NCBI RefSeq assembly: GCF_000013985.1
Contig: NC_008048.1
Span: forward strand, 682,001-746,000
Reading direction: 5' to 3'
Origin: Sphingopyxis alaskensis RB2256
Lineage (GTDB): Bacteria > Pseudomonadota > Alphaproteobacteria > Sphingomonadales > Sphingomonadaceae
DNA: 64,000 bases
Shown here: positions 9,469 to 18,392 of the stretch, in pieces
How positions within the stretch are numbered: position 1 is the stretch's first letter
How the letters are laid out: each line of letters opens with the position of its first letter
Notes under the pieces: generated by a model
The model's input: only the letters and a program-made list of their open reading frames with translations
Told to the model about the DNA's origin: nothing
The model's database searches: none
Position numbers and translations under genes: made by a program

Positions 9469-11274
9469 ATGAAGCTGGAAAACCCCCATCTCGACCATTT
9501 CCCCAGCCTGGTCGCGATGTTCTTCGACCGCGCGGCGCGCGGCGGCGAGGATCCCTTTCTGTGGCACAAGGCCGACCGCGCCTGGCAGGCGCTGAGCTGG
9601 CGCGAGGTCGCCGAACAGGTCGCGGCGCTCGCGCACAATCTGCGCAAGCTGGGGCTGAAAGAGGGCGACCGGGTGGTGCTGGTGAGCGAGAACCGTCCCG
9701 AATGGTGCATCGCCGACCTTGGCATCATGGCCGCGGGGTGCATCACAGTCCCGACCTATACGACCAACACCGAACGCGATCATCAGCATATCCTCGACAA
9801 CAGCGGCGCGCGCGCGGTGATCGTGTCGACCGCAAAGCTCGCGCGCGTGCTGATGCCCGCGGTGATGCGCTCCGACGCGCATATTGTCATTTCCATGGAA
9901 AGTCTGCGCGTCGGGCAACAGGGCGACGTGTCGGTCCACGACTGGGCGCCGCTGGTTGCAGGCGGCGCCGCATGGGTCGAGGAGGCAAAGGCGCGCGGCC
10001 TCGGCGTCAAGCGCGAGGACACCGCCTGCCTCATCTATACCAGCGGCACGGGCGGGGCGCCGCGCGGCGTGATGCAGCATCATGGCGCGATCCTGCACAA
10101 CGCCGCGGGCGCCGCCGAAATCCTGGTCAATGATTTCGGGATCGGCGACGAGGAAGTGTTCCTCTCCTTCCTGCCGCTCAGTCACGCCTATGAACATTCG
10201 GGCGGGCAGTTCCTGCCGATCATGGTCGGCGCGCAAATCTATTACAGCGAGGGGCTCGAAAAGCTCGTCTCGAACATCGAGGAGACGCGCCCGACGATCA
10301 TGGTCGTCGTTCCGCGGCTGTTCGAGGTGATCCGCGCGCGAATGATCAAGGCGGTTGAAAAGCAGGGCAAGCTCGCGAACTGGATGCTGGCCCAGGCGCT
10401 GCGCGTCGGCGAAAAGGATTATGCGCGGCGCATGGGCGTGCTCGACCGGCCGGTCGATATATTGCTCAACCGGCTGTTCCGTCCCAAGATCCGGAAAAGG
10501 TTCGGCGGCCGGATGAAGGCCCTGGTATCGGGCGGCGCGCCGCTCAACCCGGAGATCGGCGTCTTTTTCCATTCGATCGGGCTGACGCTGCTGCAAGGCT
10601 ATGGTCAGACCGAGGCGGGACCGGTCATCAGTTGCAACCGGCCGAAAACGGGCCTCAAGATGGATACCGTCGGTCCCCCGCTGATGAACACCGAGGTGCG
10701 CATCGCCGACGACGGCGAAATCTGTGTGCGCGGCGAACTGGTGATGAAGGGTTATTGGCGCAATCCCGCCGAAACCGAGCGCGTGCTGATCGACGATTGG
10801 CTCCACACCGGCGACATCGGCCATATCGACGAAGCGGGGCGCATCGTCATCACCGACCGCAAGAAGGACCTGATCGTCAACGACAAGGGCGACAATGTCT
10901 CGCCGCAGCGCGTCGAGGGGATGCTGACGCTGCAACCCGAGATATTGCAGGCGATGGTCTATGGCGACAAGCGCCCGCACCTCGTCGGCATCCTGGTGCC
11001 CGATCCCGAATGGGCGGCCGAATGGGCGGAGGCCGAAGGGCTGCCGAAAGAGATGCCGCTGCTGCGCGAACATGAAAAGTTCCGTGCGGCGATCCGCGCC
11101 GCGGTCGACCGCGTCAACGGGCAGCTTTCGGTGATCGAAAAGGTGCGCAAGTTCGACTTCGCCGACGAAGCCTTCACCATCGAGAATGAACAGATGACGC
11201 CGTCGATGAAAATCCGCCGCCACGTGCTGCGGGAGATTTATGCGGACAAGATTGCGGCCTTGTACAAGGCATAA
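9469..11274 (+). CDS. AMP-forming long-chain acyl-CoA synthetase
   Basis: 601 residues of the ANL (AMP-binding) superfamily. Motifs in order: the phosphate loop YTSGTGGAPRGV, LPLSHAYEHSGGQFLP, GYGQTEAGPVISCNRP, and the hinge TGDIGHIDEAGRIVITDRKKDLIV. The overall form fits the FAA1/FadD15-type long-chain acyl-CoA ligases with a short C-terminal domain. It has AGGAGAGCGAG upstream of the ATG. Activates fatty acids for degradation or lipid synthesis; exact chain length cannot be read from sequence. Confidence 0.93.
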   Translation: MKLENPHLDHFPSLVAMFFDRAARGGEDPFLWHKADRAWQALSWREVAEQVAALAHNLRKLGLKEGDRVVLVSENRPEWCIADLGIMAAGCITVPTYTTNTERDHQHILDNSGARAVIVSTAKLARVLMPAVMRSDAHIVISMESLRVGQQGDVSVHDWAPLVAGGAAWVEEAKARGLGVKREDTACLIYTSGTGGAPRGVMQHHGAILHNAAGAAEILVNDFGIGDEEVFLSFLPLSHAYEHSGGQFLPIMVGAQIYYSEGLEKLVSNIEETRPTIMVVVPRLFEVIRARMIKAVEKQGKLANWMLAQALRVGEKDYARRMGVLDRPVDILLNRLFRPKIRKRFGGRMKALVSGGAPLNPEIGVFFHSIGLTLLQGYGQTEAGPVISCNRPKTGLKMDTVGPPLMNTEVRIADDGEICVRGELVMKGYWRNPAETERVLIDDWLHTGDIGHIDEAGRIVITDRKKDLIVNDKGDNVSPQRVEGMLTLQPEILQAMVYGDKRPHLVGILVPDPEWAAEWAEAEGLPKEMPLLREHEKFRAAIRAAVDRVNGQLSVIEKVRKFDFADEAFTIENEQMTPSMKIRRHVLREIYADKIAALYKA

Positions 11275-11280
11275 TCGTCG

Positions 11281-11296
11281 CCTTCGCGGGGGCGAC
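11281..11296. repeat. Single arm of the 16-bp REP-like repeat
   Basis: Identical to the arm at 2073-2088. It lies 7 bp after the stop of the acyl-CoA synthetase gene; the partner arm is absent here. Confidence 0.8.
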
Positions 11297-11374
11297 GCTT
11301 GACAATTGCAGGCGGGGTGCGACCCGAAGAGATCGGTGCAAACCGGTCCCCGCCCGCGACCGAACCCGTGGGGC

Positions 11375-11821
11375 TCAGCCTTCGTTCCCTGCCGGTTTGC
11401 GATAGGGAACGAACTCGCCGAAAACGCAGGTCGGGCCACGGATGCCGCTCGTCCGGTCGACCAGGTGAAAGAAATCGCCGCTGCAGGTCGATGATCCGAA
11501 CTGGCGCACGACCATGATGTCGCTGTCGCGCGCGAGGCCGGGGCAACTGCCCTTGAGATCGTTGCGATAGACGAGGTTGCCGCTCGCGCGGTACAGAAGG
11601 ATGCTGTCGGACACGCGGATCGTGTCGTTGGTGCGGTAATTGGGCAGGCAGCTGATCGGCGTGCCGGGCACCTTGCCCGCAAGCTGCTTCTCCAGCCTCT
11701 CGGCCTGTTTCGGGGTGAGCGCCGCGGCGCCGGGTTCGCCGGTTCCGGCGGGGGCGCAACTTGCGGCGAGCGGCGCCGCAGCAATCGCCAGCGCGACCGC
11801 CATCGGATTCAGCTTGGCCAT
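11375..11821 (-). CDS. Hypothetical exported protein, possible lipoprotein
   Basis: 148 residues from the ATG at 11821. The N-terminus (MAKLNPMAVALAIAAAPLAASC) is a signal sequence with an acceptable lipobox at its Cys. The mature part has a short helix (LTPKQAERLEKQLAG) and then a beta-rich domain with four further Cys (SCLPNYRTNDTIRV, LKGSCPGLARDSD, GSSTCSGDFFHLVD, GPTCVFGEFVPY), which may form disulfides. The family is common in sphingomonads as an uncharacterised protein; no function assigned. It converges with the acyl-CoA synthetase. Confidence 0.75.
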   Translation of the reverse strand: MAKLNPMAVALAIAAAPLAASCAPAGTGEPGAAALTPKQAERLEKQLAGKVPGTPISCLPNYRTNDTIRVSDSILLYRASGNLVYRNDLKGSCPGLARDSDIMVVRQFGSSTCSGDFFHLVDRTSGIRGPTCVFGEFVPYRKPAGNEG

Positions 11822-11888
11822 GACATTGCTCCTTGCGACCAGCCAGAATAGCCGTGGCCGATGAACCGGTGCTGAAGCCGCCCGCGTA

Positions 11889-12632
11889 TCACGCCGCATC
11901 CTTGAGCGCGCGGATGCGCGCGAGTTCCGCGGCGTCGGGCGCGCGGAAAAAGGGGTTTGTCGCGCGCTCGGCGCCGATGCTCGTCGGCACCGTCGCCTCG
12001 CCCGCCGCGCGGGCAGCCTCGACCGCGGCAAGCCGCGCCGCCAGCGCCTCATTGGCCGGATCGACGGTGATCGCGAAACGCGCGTTGGACAGCGTATATT
12101 CGTGCGCACAATAAACGCGCGTTGCATCGTCGAGCGCCCTGAGCTTCTGCATATTGGCGAACATCTGCTCGGCCGTCCCCTCGAACAGGCGGCCGCACCC
12201 CATGGCGAACATCGTGTCGCCGACGAAGATCGCGGCGTCATCCGCAAAATGATAGGCGATATGGCCCGCGGTGTGCGCGGGGACGTCCCAGACATCCGCG
12301 ACATGGTCGCCCAGCCGCACCGTGTCGCCGCCCTTTACCAGCACGTCGAGTGTCGGGATGCGTTCATGTTCGGCCGCGGGGCCGGTGATCGTGCAGCCGC
12401 CCCATGCCTTGGCCGCTTCCTTGATCGCGGCATTGCCGCCCGTATGGTCAGGGTGCCAGTGGGTGTTCCAGATGTCGGTGATCGCCCAGCCGCGCGCCTT
12501 CGCCGCGTCGAGCACCGGATCGGCGACCGCCGGGTCGACCACCATCGTCGCGCCGCTGGCGGGCTCGTGGACCAGCCAGACATAATTGTCGCTGAGGACC
12601 GGGATCCGGACGATTTCGAGTGCAGCCACCAT
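11889..12632 (-). CDS. gloB: Hydroxyacylglutathione hydrolase (glyoxalase II)
   Basis: 247 residues. The metallo-beta-lactamase metal site THWHPDHTGG is intact, with later ligands in VPAHTAGHIAYHF, FVGDTMFAMGCGRLFEG and YCAHEYTLSNARFA. It hydrolyses S-D-lactoylglutathione to D-lactate and glutathione, the second step of methylglyoxal detoxification. The ATG at 12632 (MVAALEIVRIPVLSDNYVWL) matches the family N-terminus; an upstream ATG at 12695 adds an unlikely Cys-rich leader. The glyoxalase I gene lies upstream in the same direction, so both steps are probably co-expressed. Confidence 0.95.
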   Translation of the reverse strand: MVAALEIVRIPVLSDNYVWLVHEPASGATMVVDPAVADPVLDAAKARGWAITDIWNTHWHPDHTGGNAAIKEAAKAWGGCTITGPAAEHERIPTLDVLVKGGDTVRLGDHVADVWDVPAHTAGHIAYHFADDAAIFVGDTMFAMGCGRLFEGTAEQMFANMQKLRALDDATRVYCAHEYTLSNARFAITVDPANEALAARLAAVEAARAAGEATVPTSIGAERATNPFFRAPDAAELARIRALKDAA

Positions 12633-12743
12633 GCCTCCTTTGCAGCTCATGCACCCACAAGACGGAGTGGATGCCGGCGGACCTTGGTGCGCCACTCTGC
12701 CACAGTCGCCGCGGAAAGTCTCGCCTTCCCGTGGCGCTGCGCC

Positions 12744-13181
12744 CTACCAGCTTCCCCGGTTGGGCATCGAGGCCCAGGGTTCGGCGGGTTCGAGATAGCC
12801 GTCCTGGAGCAGTTCGACCGAAATGCCGTCGGGTGAGCGCACGAACGCCATATGTCCGTCGCGCGGCGGACGGTTGATCGTCACTCCGGCGTCCATCAGC
12901 CGCTGGCACGTCGCGTAAATGTCGTCGACCCGGTAGGCGAGATGCCCGAAGTTGCGGCCGCCGCTATAGTGTTCGGGCGCGCTGCCGTCCGCGGGCGGCC
13001 AGTTATAGGTCAGCTCGACCTCGGCGACCCCTTCCTGTCCGGGCGCGGCGAGAAAGATCAGCGTGAAGCGCCCGGCCTCATTGTCGAAGCGGCGCACTTC
13101 CTCCAGCCCGATCAGCCTGAAAAAGTCGATCGTCGCCTGCGGGTCTGACACGCGGATCATCGTGTGAAGATATCTGGTCAT
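12744..13181 (-). CDS. gloA: Lactoylglutathione lyase (glyoxalase I)
   Basis: 145 residues, a single VOC-fold glyoxalase I (MTRYLHTMIRVSDPQATIDFF at the start, VEVELTYNW and FGHLAYRVDDIY in the core, and SPDGISVELLQDG near the end). Metal ligands expected from the family are His 7, the Glu of VELTYNW, His in FGHLAYRV and the Glu of SVELLQ, and all are present. It turns the methylglyoxal-glutathione hemithioacetal into S-lactoylglutathione, the substrate of the downstream gloB product. Confidence 0.95.
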   Translation of the reverse strand: MTRYLHTMIRVSDPQATIDFFRLIGLEEVRRFDNEAGRFTLIFLAAPGQEGVAEVELTYNWPPADGSAPEHYSGGRNFGHLAYRVDDIYATCQRLMDAGVTINRPPRDGHMAFVRSPDGISVELLQDGYLEPAEPWASMPNRGSW

Positions 13182-13190
13182 GCGCCCCTA

Positions 13191-13628
13191 TTAGGCACGA
13201 AGTGGCCGACCTTCAAACGCTTCGAACAAAGATACGAATTCATCGGGCACTGGCGCTGTCGCCCCTTGCGCTTCCTCGACATGAACGTTGACGATCGTGC
13301 CGGCGGCGCGCAGCTCATCCTTGCCCTTGCCGTGCAGTTCGAACAGGAAGGTCATCGAACTTTTGCCCACGCGCGCCGCGCGCACGCAAATGTCGATCTC
13401 TTCGTCGAGCAGGATCGGCGCCTTGTAATCGACCTCGGCACGCGCGACGTGGAACTCGGGGCTGTCGCGGAGCGGCCAGCGATCATAGACCCCCGCCGCG
13501 CGCCAGTATTCGGTGATGCCGAGGTCAAAATACTCGAGGTAGCGGCTGTTGAAAACGACCGCCTGCGCGTCGATTTCGGCATAGCGGACGCGCTTGGTGA
13601 CGTGGAAACGAAAGTCGCTGCGAGCCAT
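13191..13628 (-). CDS. 4-hydroxybenzoyl-CoA thioesterase-family protein
   Basis: 145 residues of the hot-dog fold acyl-CoA thioesterase family: VRYAEIDAQAVVFNSRYLEYFD carries the catalytic Asp and the Asn/Tyr region of 4HBT proteins, followed by the VDYKAPILLDEEIDI strand. Probably hydrolyses a short or aromatic acyl-CoA in the cytoplasm; substrate unknown. It starts upstream of gloA in the same direction, 9 bp away, so they may form one transcript. A second ATG lies 6 bp upstream. Confidence 0.88.
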   Translation of the reverse strand: MARSDFRFHVTKRVRYAEIDAQAVVFNSRYLEYFDLGITEYWRAAGVYDRWPLRDSPEFHVARAEVDYKAPILLDEEIDICVRAARVGKSSMTFLFELHGKGKDELRAAGTIVNVHVEEAQGATAPVPDEFVSLFEAFEGRPLRA

Positions 13629-13705
13629 GAACATCCTCGGACATCGGTGAATGGAAAAGCCGTGCCCTCGCCTTCGCGGGGGAACGAGGCTTTTTCAATC
13701 AAGCT

Positions 13706-14470
13706 TTAGTTTCCGGCCGCCAAGCGCGCGACCGTGTCGATCAGCAGCGCGATGTCGGTGTCGCGCGACAGGCGGTGATCGCCGCCCTTGACGAGCGTGA
13801 CCTGCACATCGTCGCTCGCGAGCGCCGCCGCCAGGCGCAGGCTGATGTCGGGCGGAACGTCGCCATCCTCCTGCCCGTGGAGCAGGCGGACAGGGCAGGT
13901 GAGGGGGATTTCGGCGTCGAGCAGCCGGTTCGCCTCGCCCGACCGGAAAAAGCCGCGCGTCGTCACATAAGGCTGGTCGCCATAGGGCGTCTCCTCGACC
14001 AGCGCACCTTCGGCAAGGATGATCGCCTTTTCCTCGGGCGTGAAGCCCCAGTCGGTGAAGTCGGGCGCCGCCGCGATGCCGACCAGCCCCGCGACGCGGC
14101 CCGGCCCGTCGCGCCGGACGATCGCGAGCGCGGTGAGCAGCATCAGCCAGCCGCCCATCGACGAGCCGACGAGGATGACGGGGCCATCGACCTTCGCATC
14201 GATCAGGTCGAGCACATCGCCGCGCCAGTCGAGCAAGGTCTGCTCGGCGAACAGCCCGTCCGACAGCCCGCACCCGGCATAGTCGAGCAACAGGCACGCG
14301 CGCGCTTCGGCGGCGGCCCAATCGAACAGCGCGGTCGCCTTGCCCCCCGCCATGTCGGACATATAGCCGGGCAGGAAGACGATCGTCGGCCCCGCGCCGG
14401 GCGTGAAACGATAGGCGAGCCGTGGGCGGCCTGTGCGGTCGAGATAATGAGTGGCGGAGGGTTCGGACAA
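13706..14470 (-). CDS. Alpha/beta hydrolase
   Basis: 254 residues. Alpha/beta hydrolase with nucleophile elbow VGSSMGGWLM, oxyanion region TIVFLPGYMSDMAGGK, Asp in LLHGQEDGDVPP and catalytic His in KGGDHRLSRD. I place the start at a TTG (14470) because a perfect AGGAGG lies 6 nt before it; the longer ATG frame from 14542 would be encoded by the repeat at 14483-14569 and is an artefact. Similar proteins include palmitoyl-protein thioesterase ABHD10-like hydrolases. Substrate not predictable. Confidence 0.85.
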   Translation of the reverse strand: MSEPSATHYLDRTGRPRLAYRFTPGAGPTIVFLPGYMSDMAGGKATALFDWAAAEARACLLLDYAGCGLSDGLFAEQTLLDWRGDVLDLIDAKVDGPVILVGSSMGGWLMLLTALAIVRRDGPGRVAGLVGIAAAPDFTDWGFTPEEKAIILAEGALVEETPYGDQPYVTTRGFFRSGEANRLLDAEIPLTCPVRLLHGQEDGDVPPDISLRLAAALASDDVQVTLVKGGDHRLSRDTDIALLIDTVARLAAGN

Positions 14471-14482
14471 AAAGGGCCTCCT

Positions 14483-14569
14483 ATTCCCGTTCGTGTCGAG
14501 CGAAGTCGAGACACCCCGAAGGCGTGAATGACCGATGAGCATCTCGACTTCGCTCGATGCGAACGGAAT
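14483..14569. repeat. ERIC-like inverted repeat, copy 1
   Basis: Imperfect inverted repeat with arms CCGTTCGTGTCGAGCGAAGT and the related complement ACTTCGCTCGATGCGAACGG. Three more copies: 24462-24546, 40995-41130 and 46182-46265. Each lies between genes. Confidence 0.9.
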
Positions 14570-14599
14570 TATGGGCGGCCCTCGGAGCAGTCACGCCGC

Positions 14600-14854
14600 T
14601 CAGATCACCCAGTCGACGGTGCTCATCTGCGCCACCGCCTGTCCCCTGGCGCGGCGCTGCTCGACCATGATCCTGTTGAGCCGCTGGATCGTGTCGCTGC
14701 CCGTGGTGATGCACCATCCCGGCACGACCGCATGAACCAGTGCGCACAACCCGCCCCAGATCATCGTCACCCCGAAACGCGAGGCAACAAAGAAATGCTC
14801 GACATAGCTTTCATCGACGCTTTTGGGATGTTCGACGAACAGGCGTTTGAACAT
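14600..14854 (-). CDS. Small conserved protein, DUF6356-like
   Basis: 84 residues: MFKRLFVEHPKSVDESYVEH, then a hydrophobic stretch (MIWGGLCALVHAVVPGWCI) with an embedded Cys and two His, then a basic tail (IQRLNRIMVEQRRARG). This small single-membrane-segment protein is widespread in sphingomonads and other alphaproteobacteria; function unknown. RBS GGGATCG is weak. It is downstream of the XRE regulator gene on the same strand. Confidence 0.75.
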   Translation of the reverse strand: MFKRLFVEHPKSVDESYVEHFFVASRFGVTMIWGGLCALVHAVVPGWCITTGSDTIQRLNRIMVEQRRARGQAVAQMSTVDWVI

Positions 14855-14925
14855 GATGGCGATCCCTTGCTGCGGCTCGGTGACGCCCTAGCGGGGGAGG
14901 AGCGCGGTCGCAAGGCGGCAGCCGG

Positions 14926-15117
14926 TCAATCCTTCAGGAAAATGGCTTCGATCGGCAGGCCGAAGAGGTCGGCGATGCGAAAGGCGAGCGGCAATGACGG
15001 GTCATATTTGCCCGTCTCGATCGCGTTGACCGACTGGCGCGATACCTCCAGTCGGTCGGCCAGATCCTGCTGGCTCCAGTCGCGCTCGGCGCGCAGGACT
15101 TTGAGGCGGTTCTTCAC
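14926..15117 (-). CDS. XRE-family helix-turn-helix regulator
   Basis: 63 residues from a GTG at 15117: a single Cro/C1 HTH (NRLKVLRAERDWSQQDLADR, VSRQSVNAIETGKYDPSLPL) followed by FGLPIEAIFLKD, the YgzD-like group of short XRE repressors. The GTG overlaps the TGA of the upstream membrane-protein gene (GTGA), so the two are translationally coupled. Small XRE regulators paired with a DUF2178-like or similar membrane protein are recurrent; this one probably controls its own operon through the repeats at 15726-15766. Confidence 0.9.
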   Translation of the reverse strand: MKNRLKVLRAERDWSQQDLADRLEVSRQSVNAIETGKYDPSLPLAFRIADLFGLPIEAIFLKD

Positions 15118-15527
15118 GGGCAGGGTCCGCCATCGCCGATCGTCGCCTTGTTGACCAGCGAACCCGCTGCCAGCCCGAGGCACCAGACCGGGAAGACATA
15201 GAAGAGCGGCACCCTGGGCACGTCGGTGAGCAGCTCCAATATCCCCCAGCCGCTCGCGAGCGCCAGCGTCAATCCGGTTGCGACGAGCATCTTGCGGATC
15301 TCCAGCATCCGGACATATTCGTCTGACAATTCGGTGATATAGCGCGCCATCGCCCAGATGAATCCCGATGTCGCGAGGGCCGGAACCAGCGCCACCGCGA
15401 CAGTCAGCGGGGTGGCTGCGGCGTCGTCGGGAATGATCCTGCTCGCCAGCATCACCGTAACAATATAGGCGATCGAGATCGGAATCATGCGGCCGATATA
15501 ACGCCGCCGCGCAGAGATCGAGGCCAT
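15114..15527 (-). CDS. Multi-pass membrane protein of the XRE operon
   Basis: 137 residues with four predicted membrane segments (about residues 14-32, 40-60, 80-100, 108-127). The soluble loop ARYITELSDEYVRMLEIRKML is charged and conserved-looking. No enzyme motif is visible. It lies between a 54-residue membrane protein (3 bp upstream) and the XRE gene (overlapping stop/start). Function unknown; the arrangement suggests the membrane pair and regulator act together. Confidence 0.8.
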   Translation of the reverse strand: MASISARRRYIGRMIPISIAYIVTVMLASRIIPDDAAATPLTVAVALVPALATSGFIWAMARYITELSDEYVRMLEIRKMLVATGLTLALASGWGILELLTDVPRVPLFYVFPVWCLGLAAGSLVNKATIGDGGPCP

Positions 15528-15530
15528 CGC

Positions 15531-15695
15531 TCAGCTCTTCCGGCAGGCCGCGCGCGGCGTGGTCGCGACCATGGCGATGGGCAGGGCCAGGACAAGTGCG
15601 CTGCCCACCGACGCCGGGATGAGGTCGGCGATCCACGCAAGGGCAATGGCGAAACTGGCAACAGCCCAGATCAGGGCACGGAATAAAGGCGGCAT
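15531..15695 (-). CDS. Small membrane protein, first gene of the XRE operon
   Basis: 54 residues, two membrane segments (LIWAVASFAIALAWIADLIP and VGSALVLALPIAMVATTP), ending in a short basic tail (RAACRKS). The ATG at 15695 is preceded by AAGGGAG at 10 nt. Its stop lies 3 bp before the start of the next membrane-protein gene. No known family recognised. Confidence 0.65.
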   Translation of the reverse strand: MPPLFRALIWAVASFAIALAWIADLIPASVGSALVLALPIAMVATTPRAACRKS

Positions 15696-15725
15696 TGGTC
15701 AGGCTCCCTTGTTAATAAGTAAAGG

Positions 15726-15766
15726 AACATTGACACAGCGAATCGAAATTGTCAAGCAACATTGAC
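15726..15766 (-). promoter_or_regulatory. Promoter/operator region of the XRE operon
   Basis: A 9-bp direct repeat AACATTGAC occurs at 15726-15734 and 15758-15766, 32 bp (three helical turns) apart. On the minus strand TTGACA (15755-15750) could be a -35 element; the -10 is poor. Likely binding sites for the XRE protein; inference. Confidence 0.45.
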
Positions 15767-15826
15767 TAAATGCCAAGCTTGCCAAACAGATTGCATCCGG
15801 CTGTGGACGCAAGGAGTGGCCCGGAA

Positions 15827-16242
15827 CTAGCCCGGATGCTCGCCTACATCGTGACGCCGACGCCGGTTCACCAGGTGCGTGGTGGCCAGCATGACGGCGC
15901 CGAGCGACGTCAGCAGTCGGTCGGCGGTTTGCGCGTCGGGCAACGCCAACCAGCCTTCGTGCGCGGCGAGGCCAGCCGCAAGAAAGCTGATGCCGACGAC
16001 CGCGAGGAGGGTGGGGCATTGTGCCCGTGCCGCTGCCGCCCTCCATTGATGGCGATGGCCGCGGTCGGGAGCGCAATCATCAATATCGCTGCGTGAACCC
16101 CGTCGGGCAGGTGGAGCCAGCTGCCGAGCGCGGGTGCGACCAGCAGCGCGAGCGGAAGCGCAAGGCAGTGGACGAGGCAGGCGGACGACAGGGCGATACC
16201 GGCGAGGTCCGCGGTCCGGGCGCGCGGCGAGGGGAGGCACAT
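15827..16242 (-). pseudogene. MerC-domain membrane protein, frameshifted
   Basis: The 5' part (MCLPSPRARTADLAGIALSS, ACLVHCLALPLALLV) is a MerC-type heavy-metal transporter with its Cys-His pair; from codon ~73 the MerC sequence continues in another frame (PTLLAVVGISFLAAGLAAHE, then SLGAVMLATTHLVNRRRRH). A single-base deletion or two-base insertion near 16015-16025 explains it. Either a real inactivation or a sequencing error. The gene is divergent from thrS with 146 bp between. Confidence 0.7.
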
Positions 16243-16388
16243 GACATGTCTTTCGCGGGAGGGATTGCGACGCCAGATAATGATACATAGTATCATTGCA
16301 ACCCCCGTTGCGAATCCCGCCCTTGCCGCTCCTATCGCTTGCTGGCAAAGGGGCGCCGCACTTTTGCGCAAGAAAGGCCGTTTTTTCG

Positions 16389-18392
16389 ATGTCCGACATG
16401 ATCCGCGTCACCCTTCCCGATGGCTCTGCCCGTGAAGTCGCGCGCGGGACCACCCCGGCCGAGATCGCGGCCGCCATCGGCCCCGGCCTTGCCAAGGCGG
16501 CGCTGGCGGCAAAAATCGACGGCGAACTGCGCGACATCATGCGACCGCTGGAGGAAGACACGAACCTGGCGCTGGTCACCAGCCGCGACGAGGCCGATGC
16601 GCTCGAACTCGCGCGCCACGATTATGCGCATGTCCTCGCCGAAGCGGTGCAGACGCTGTTTCCGGGCACGCAGATCACCTTTGGTCCCGCGACGAGCGAC
16701 GGCTTTTATTACGACTTCGCGCCGACCGCTGAACATGGCCCATTCCGCGACGAGGAACTGCCGCTGATCGAGGAGGAGATGCGCCGCATCATCGCCGCCG
16801 ACAAGCCGCTGCGCCGCGAGGTGTGGGACCGCGACGCGCTGATCGCCCGCTGGAAGAAGGACGGCGAGACGTTCAAGGCCGAATGGGCGGCCGAGCTGCC
16901 CGCGGGCGAGGAGATCAGCGTTTACTGGTCGGGCGACGACTGGATGGACATGTGCCGCGGGCCGCATCTGGCGTCGACGGGCAAGCTCGACCCGGCGGCG
17001 TTCAAGCTCACGCGGGTTTCGGGCGCCTATTGGCGCGGCGACCAGAAAAATGCGCAGCTTTCGCGCATCTATGGCACCGGCTGGCTGAACAGGAAGCAGC
17101 TCGCCGAGCATCTTGTCCGGCTGGAGGAAGCGGCCAAGCGCGACCATCGTCGGCTGGGGCAGGAGATGGACCTGTTCCACCTGCAACAGGAGGCGCATGG
17201 TTCGGTCTTCTGGCATCCCAATGGCTTCGTCGTGTGGCGCGAGCTCGAGGCCTATATGCGCCGCGCGATCGACGCCGCGGGCTATCGCGAGGTCAAGACG
17301 CCGCAGGTGATGGACGCGCGCCAGTGGGAACAGTCGGGCCACTGGGGCAAATATCGCGAAAATATGTTCGTCATCCCCGACGAGGTGCCGAACACCGAGG
17401 ATGAAGGCCCGATCGTCTCCGACGATGCCGAGTGGATGGCGCTGAAGCCGATGAATTGCCCGGCGCATGTGCTGATCTTCCGCCAGGGCATGAAAAGCTA
17501 TCGCGACCTGCCGCTGCGGCTTTACGAAAATGGCTGCTGCCACCGCAACGAACCCCACGGTGCGCTGCACGGGCTGATGCGCGTGCGCCAGTTCACCCAG
17601 GACGACGCGCATATCTTCTGCCGCGAAGATCAGATCGTCGAGGAAGTCCGCAATTTCTGCGCGCTCGCCGACCGCATCTACAAGGATTTCGGCTTCACCT
17701 ATGCGATCAAGCTGGCGCTGCGTCCCGAAAAGCGCTTCGGCAGCGACGCGATGTGGGACAAGTCCGAGGATGAGCTGCGCAACGCGGTGATCGAGGCGGG
17801 GCTTGCGACCGAGCAATATGGCTGGGAGGAACTGCCCGGCGAAGGCGCCTTCTATGCGCCCAAGCTCGAATGGCATCTGACCGACGCGATCGGCCGGACG
17901 TGGCAGGTCGGCACGATCCAGTCCGACCGCGTGCTCCCCGACCGGCTCGACGCCTCCTATATTGGCGAGGATGGCGAGCGGCATCGCCCGGTGATGCTCC
18001 ACCGCGCGATCTTCGGCAGCTATGAACGCTTTATCGGCATTTTGATCGAGCATTTCGTCGGCCGCTTCCCGACCTGGCTCGCGCCGGTGCAGGCAGTCGT
18101 CGCGACGATCGTCAGCGACGCCGACGATTATGCGAAGGCCGCGACCGCACGGCTCGTCGCCGCGGGCATCCGCACCGAGAGCGATCTGCGCAACGAAAAG
18201 ATCAACTACAAGGTGCGCGAACACAGCCTCGCCAAAGTCCCCCACCTGCTCGTCGTCGGCAAGCGCGAGGCCGAGGAAGGCACCGTCGCGATCCGCACGC
18301 TGGGGCAGGACGGCCAGCGCATCATGCCGCTCGCCGAAGCGATCGCGATGCTGAAGACCCAGGCGACCCCGCCGGACCTCAAGGTCCGGTGA
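16389..18392 (+). CDS. thrS: Threonine--tRNA ligase
   Basis: 667 residues, full-length class II ThrRS: TGS domain (residues 1-60), editing domain with [16 protein letters not shown] and [13 protein letters not shown], catalytic core with [10 protein letters not shown] and [16 protein letters not shown] (motif 2), motif 3 [20 protein letters not shown], and the anticodon-binding domain (residues 565-667). Charges tRNA-Thr in the cytoplasm. The ATG at 16389 starts the TGS domain properly. Its TGA overlaps the GTG of an AraC-family gene. Confidence 0.97.
   Translation: MSDMIRVTLPDGSAREVARGTTPAEIAAAIGPGLAKAALAAKIDGELRDIMRPLEEDTNLALVTSRDEADALELARHDYAHVLAEAVQTLFPGTQITFGPATSDGFYYDFAPTAEHGPFRDEELPLIEEEMRRIIAADKPLRREVWDRDALIARWKKDGETFKAEWAAELPAGEEISVYWSGDDWMDMCRGPHLASTGKLDPAAFKLTRVSGAYWRGDQKNAQLSRIYGTGWLNRKQLAEHLVRLEEAAKRDHRRLGQEMDLFHLQQEAHGSVFWHPNGFVVWRELEAYMRRAIDAAGYREVKTPQVMDARQWEQSGHWGKYRENMFVIPDEVPNTEDEGPIVSDDAEWMALKPMNCPAHVLIFRQGMKSYRDLPLRLYENGCCHRNEPHGALHGLMRVRQFTQDDAHIFCREDQIVEEVRNFCALADRIYKDFGFTYAIKLALRPEKRFGSDAMWDKSEDELRNAVIEAGLATEQYGWEELPGEGAFYAPKLEWHLTDAIGRTWQVGTIQSDRVLPDRLDASYIGEDGERHRPVMLHRAIFGSYERFIGILIEHFVGRFPTWLAPVQAVVATIVSDADDYAKAATARLVAAGIRTESDLRNEKINYKVREHSLAKVPHLLVVGKREAEEGTVAIRTLGQDGQRIMPLAEAIAMLKTQATPPDLKVR

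Noticed and set aside
16332..18245. 637-codon open frame on the minus strand
   Set aside because: Antisense of thrS; no family signature.
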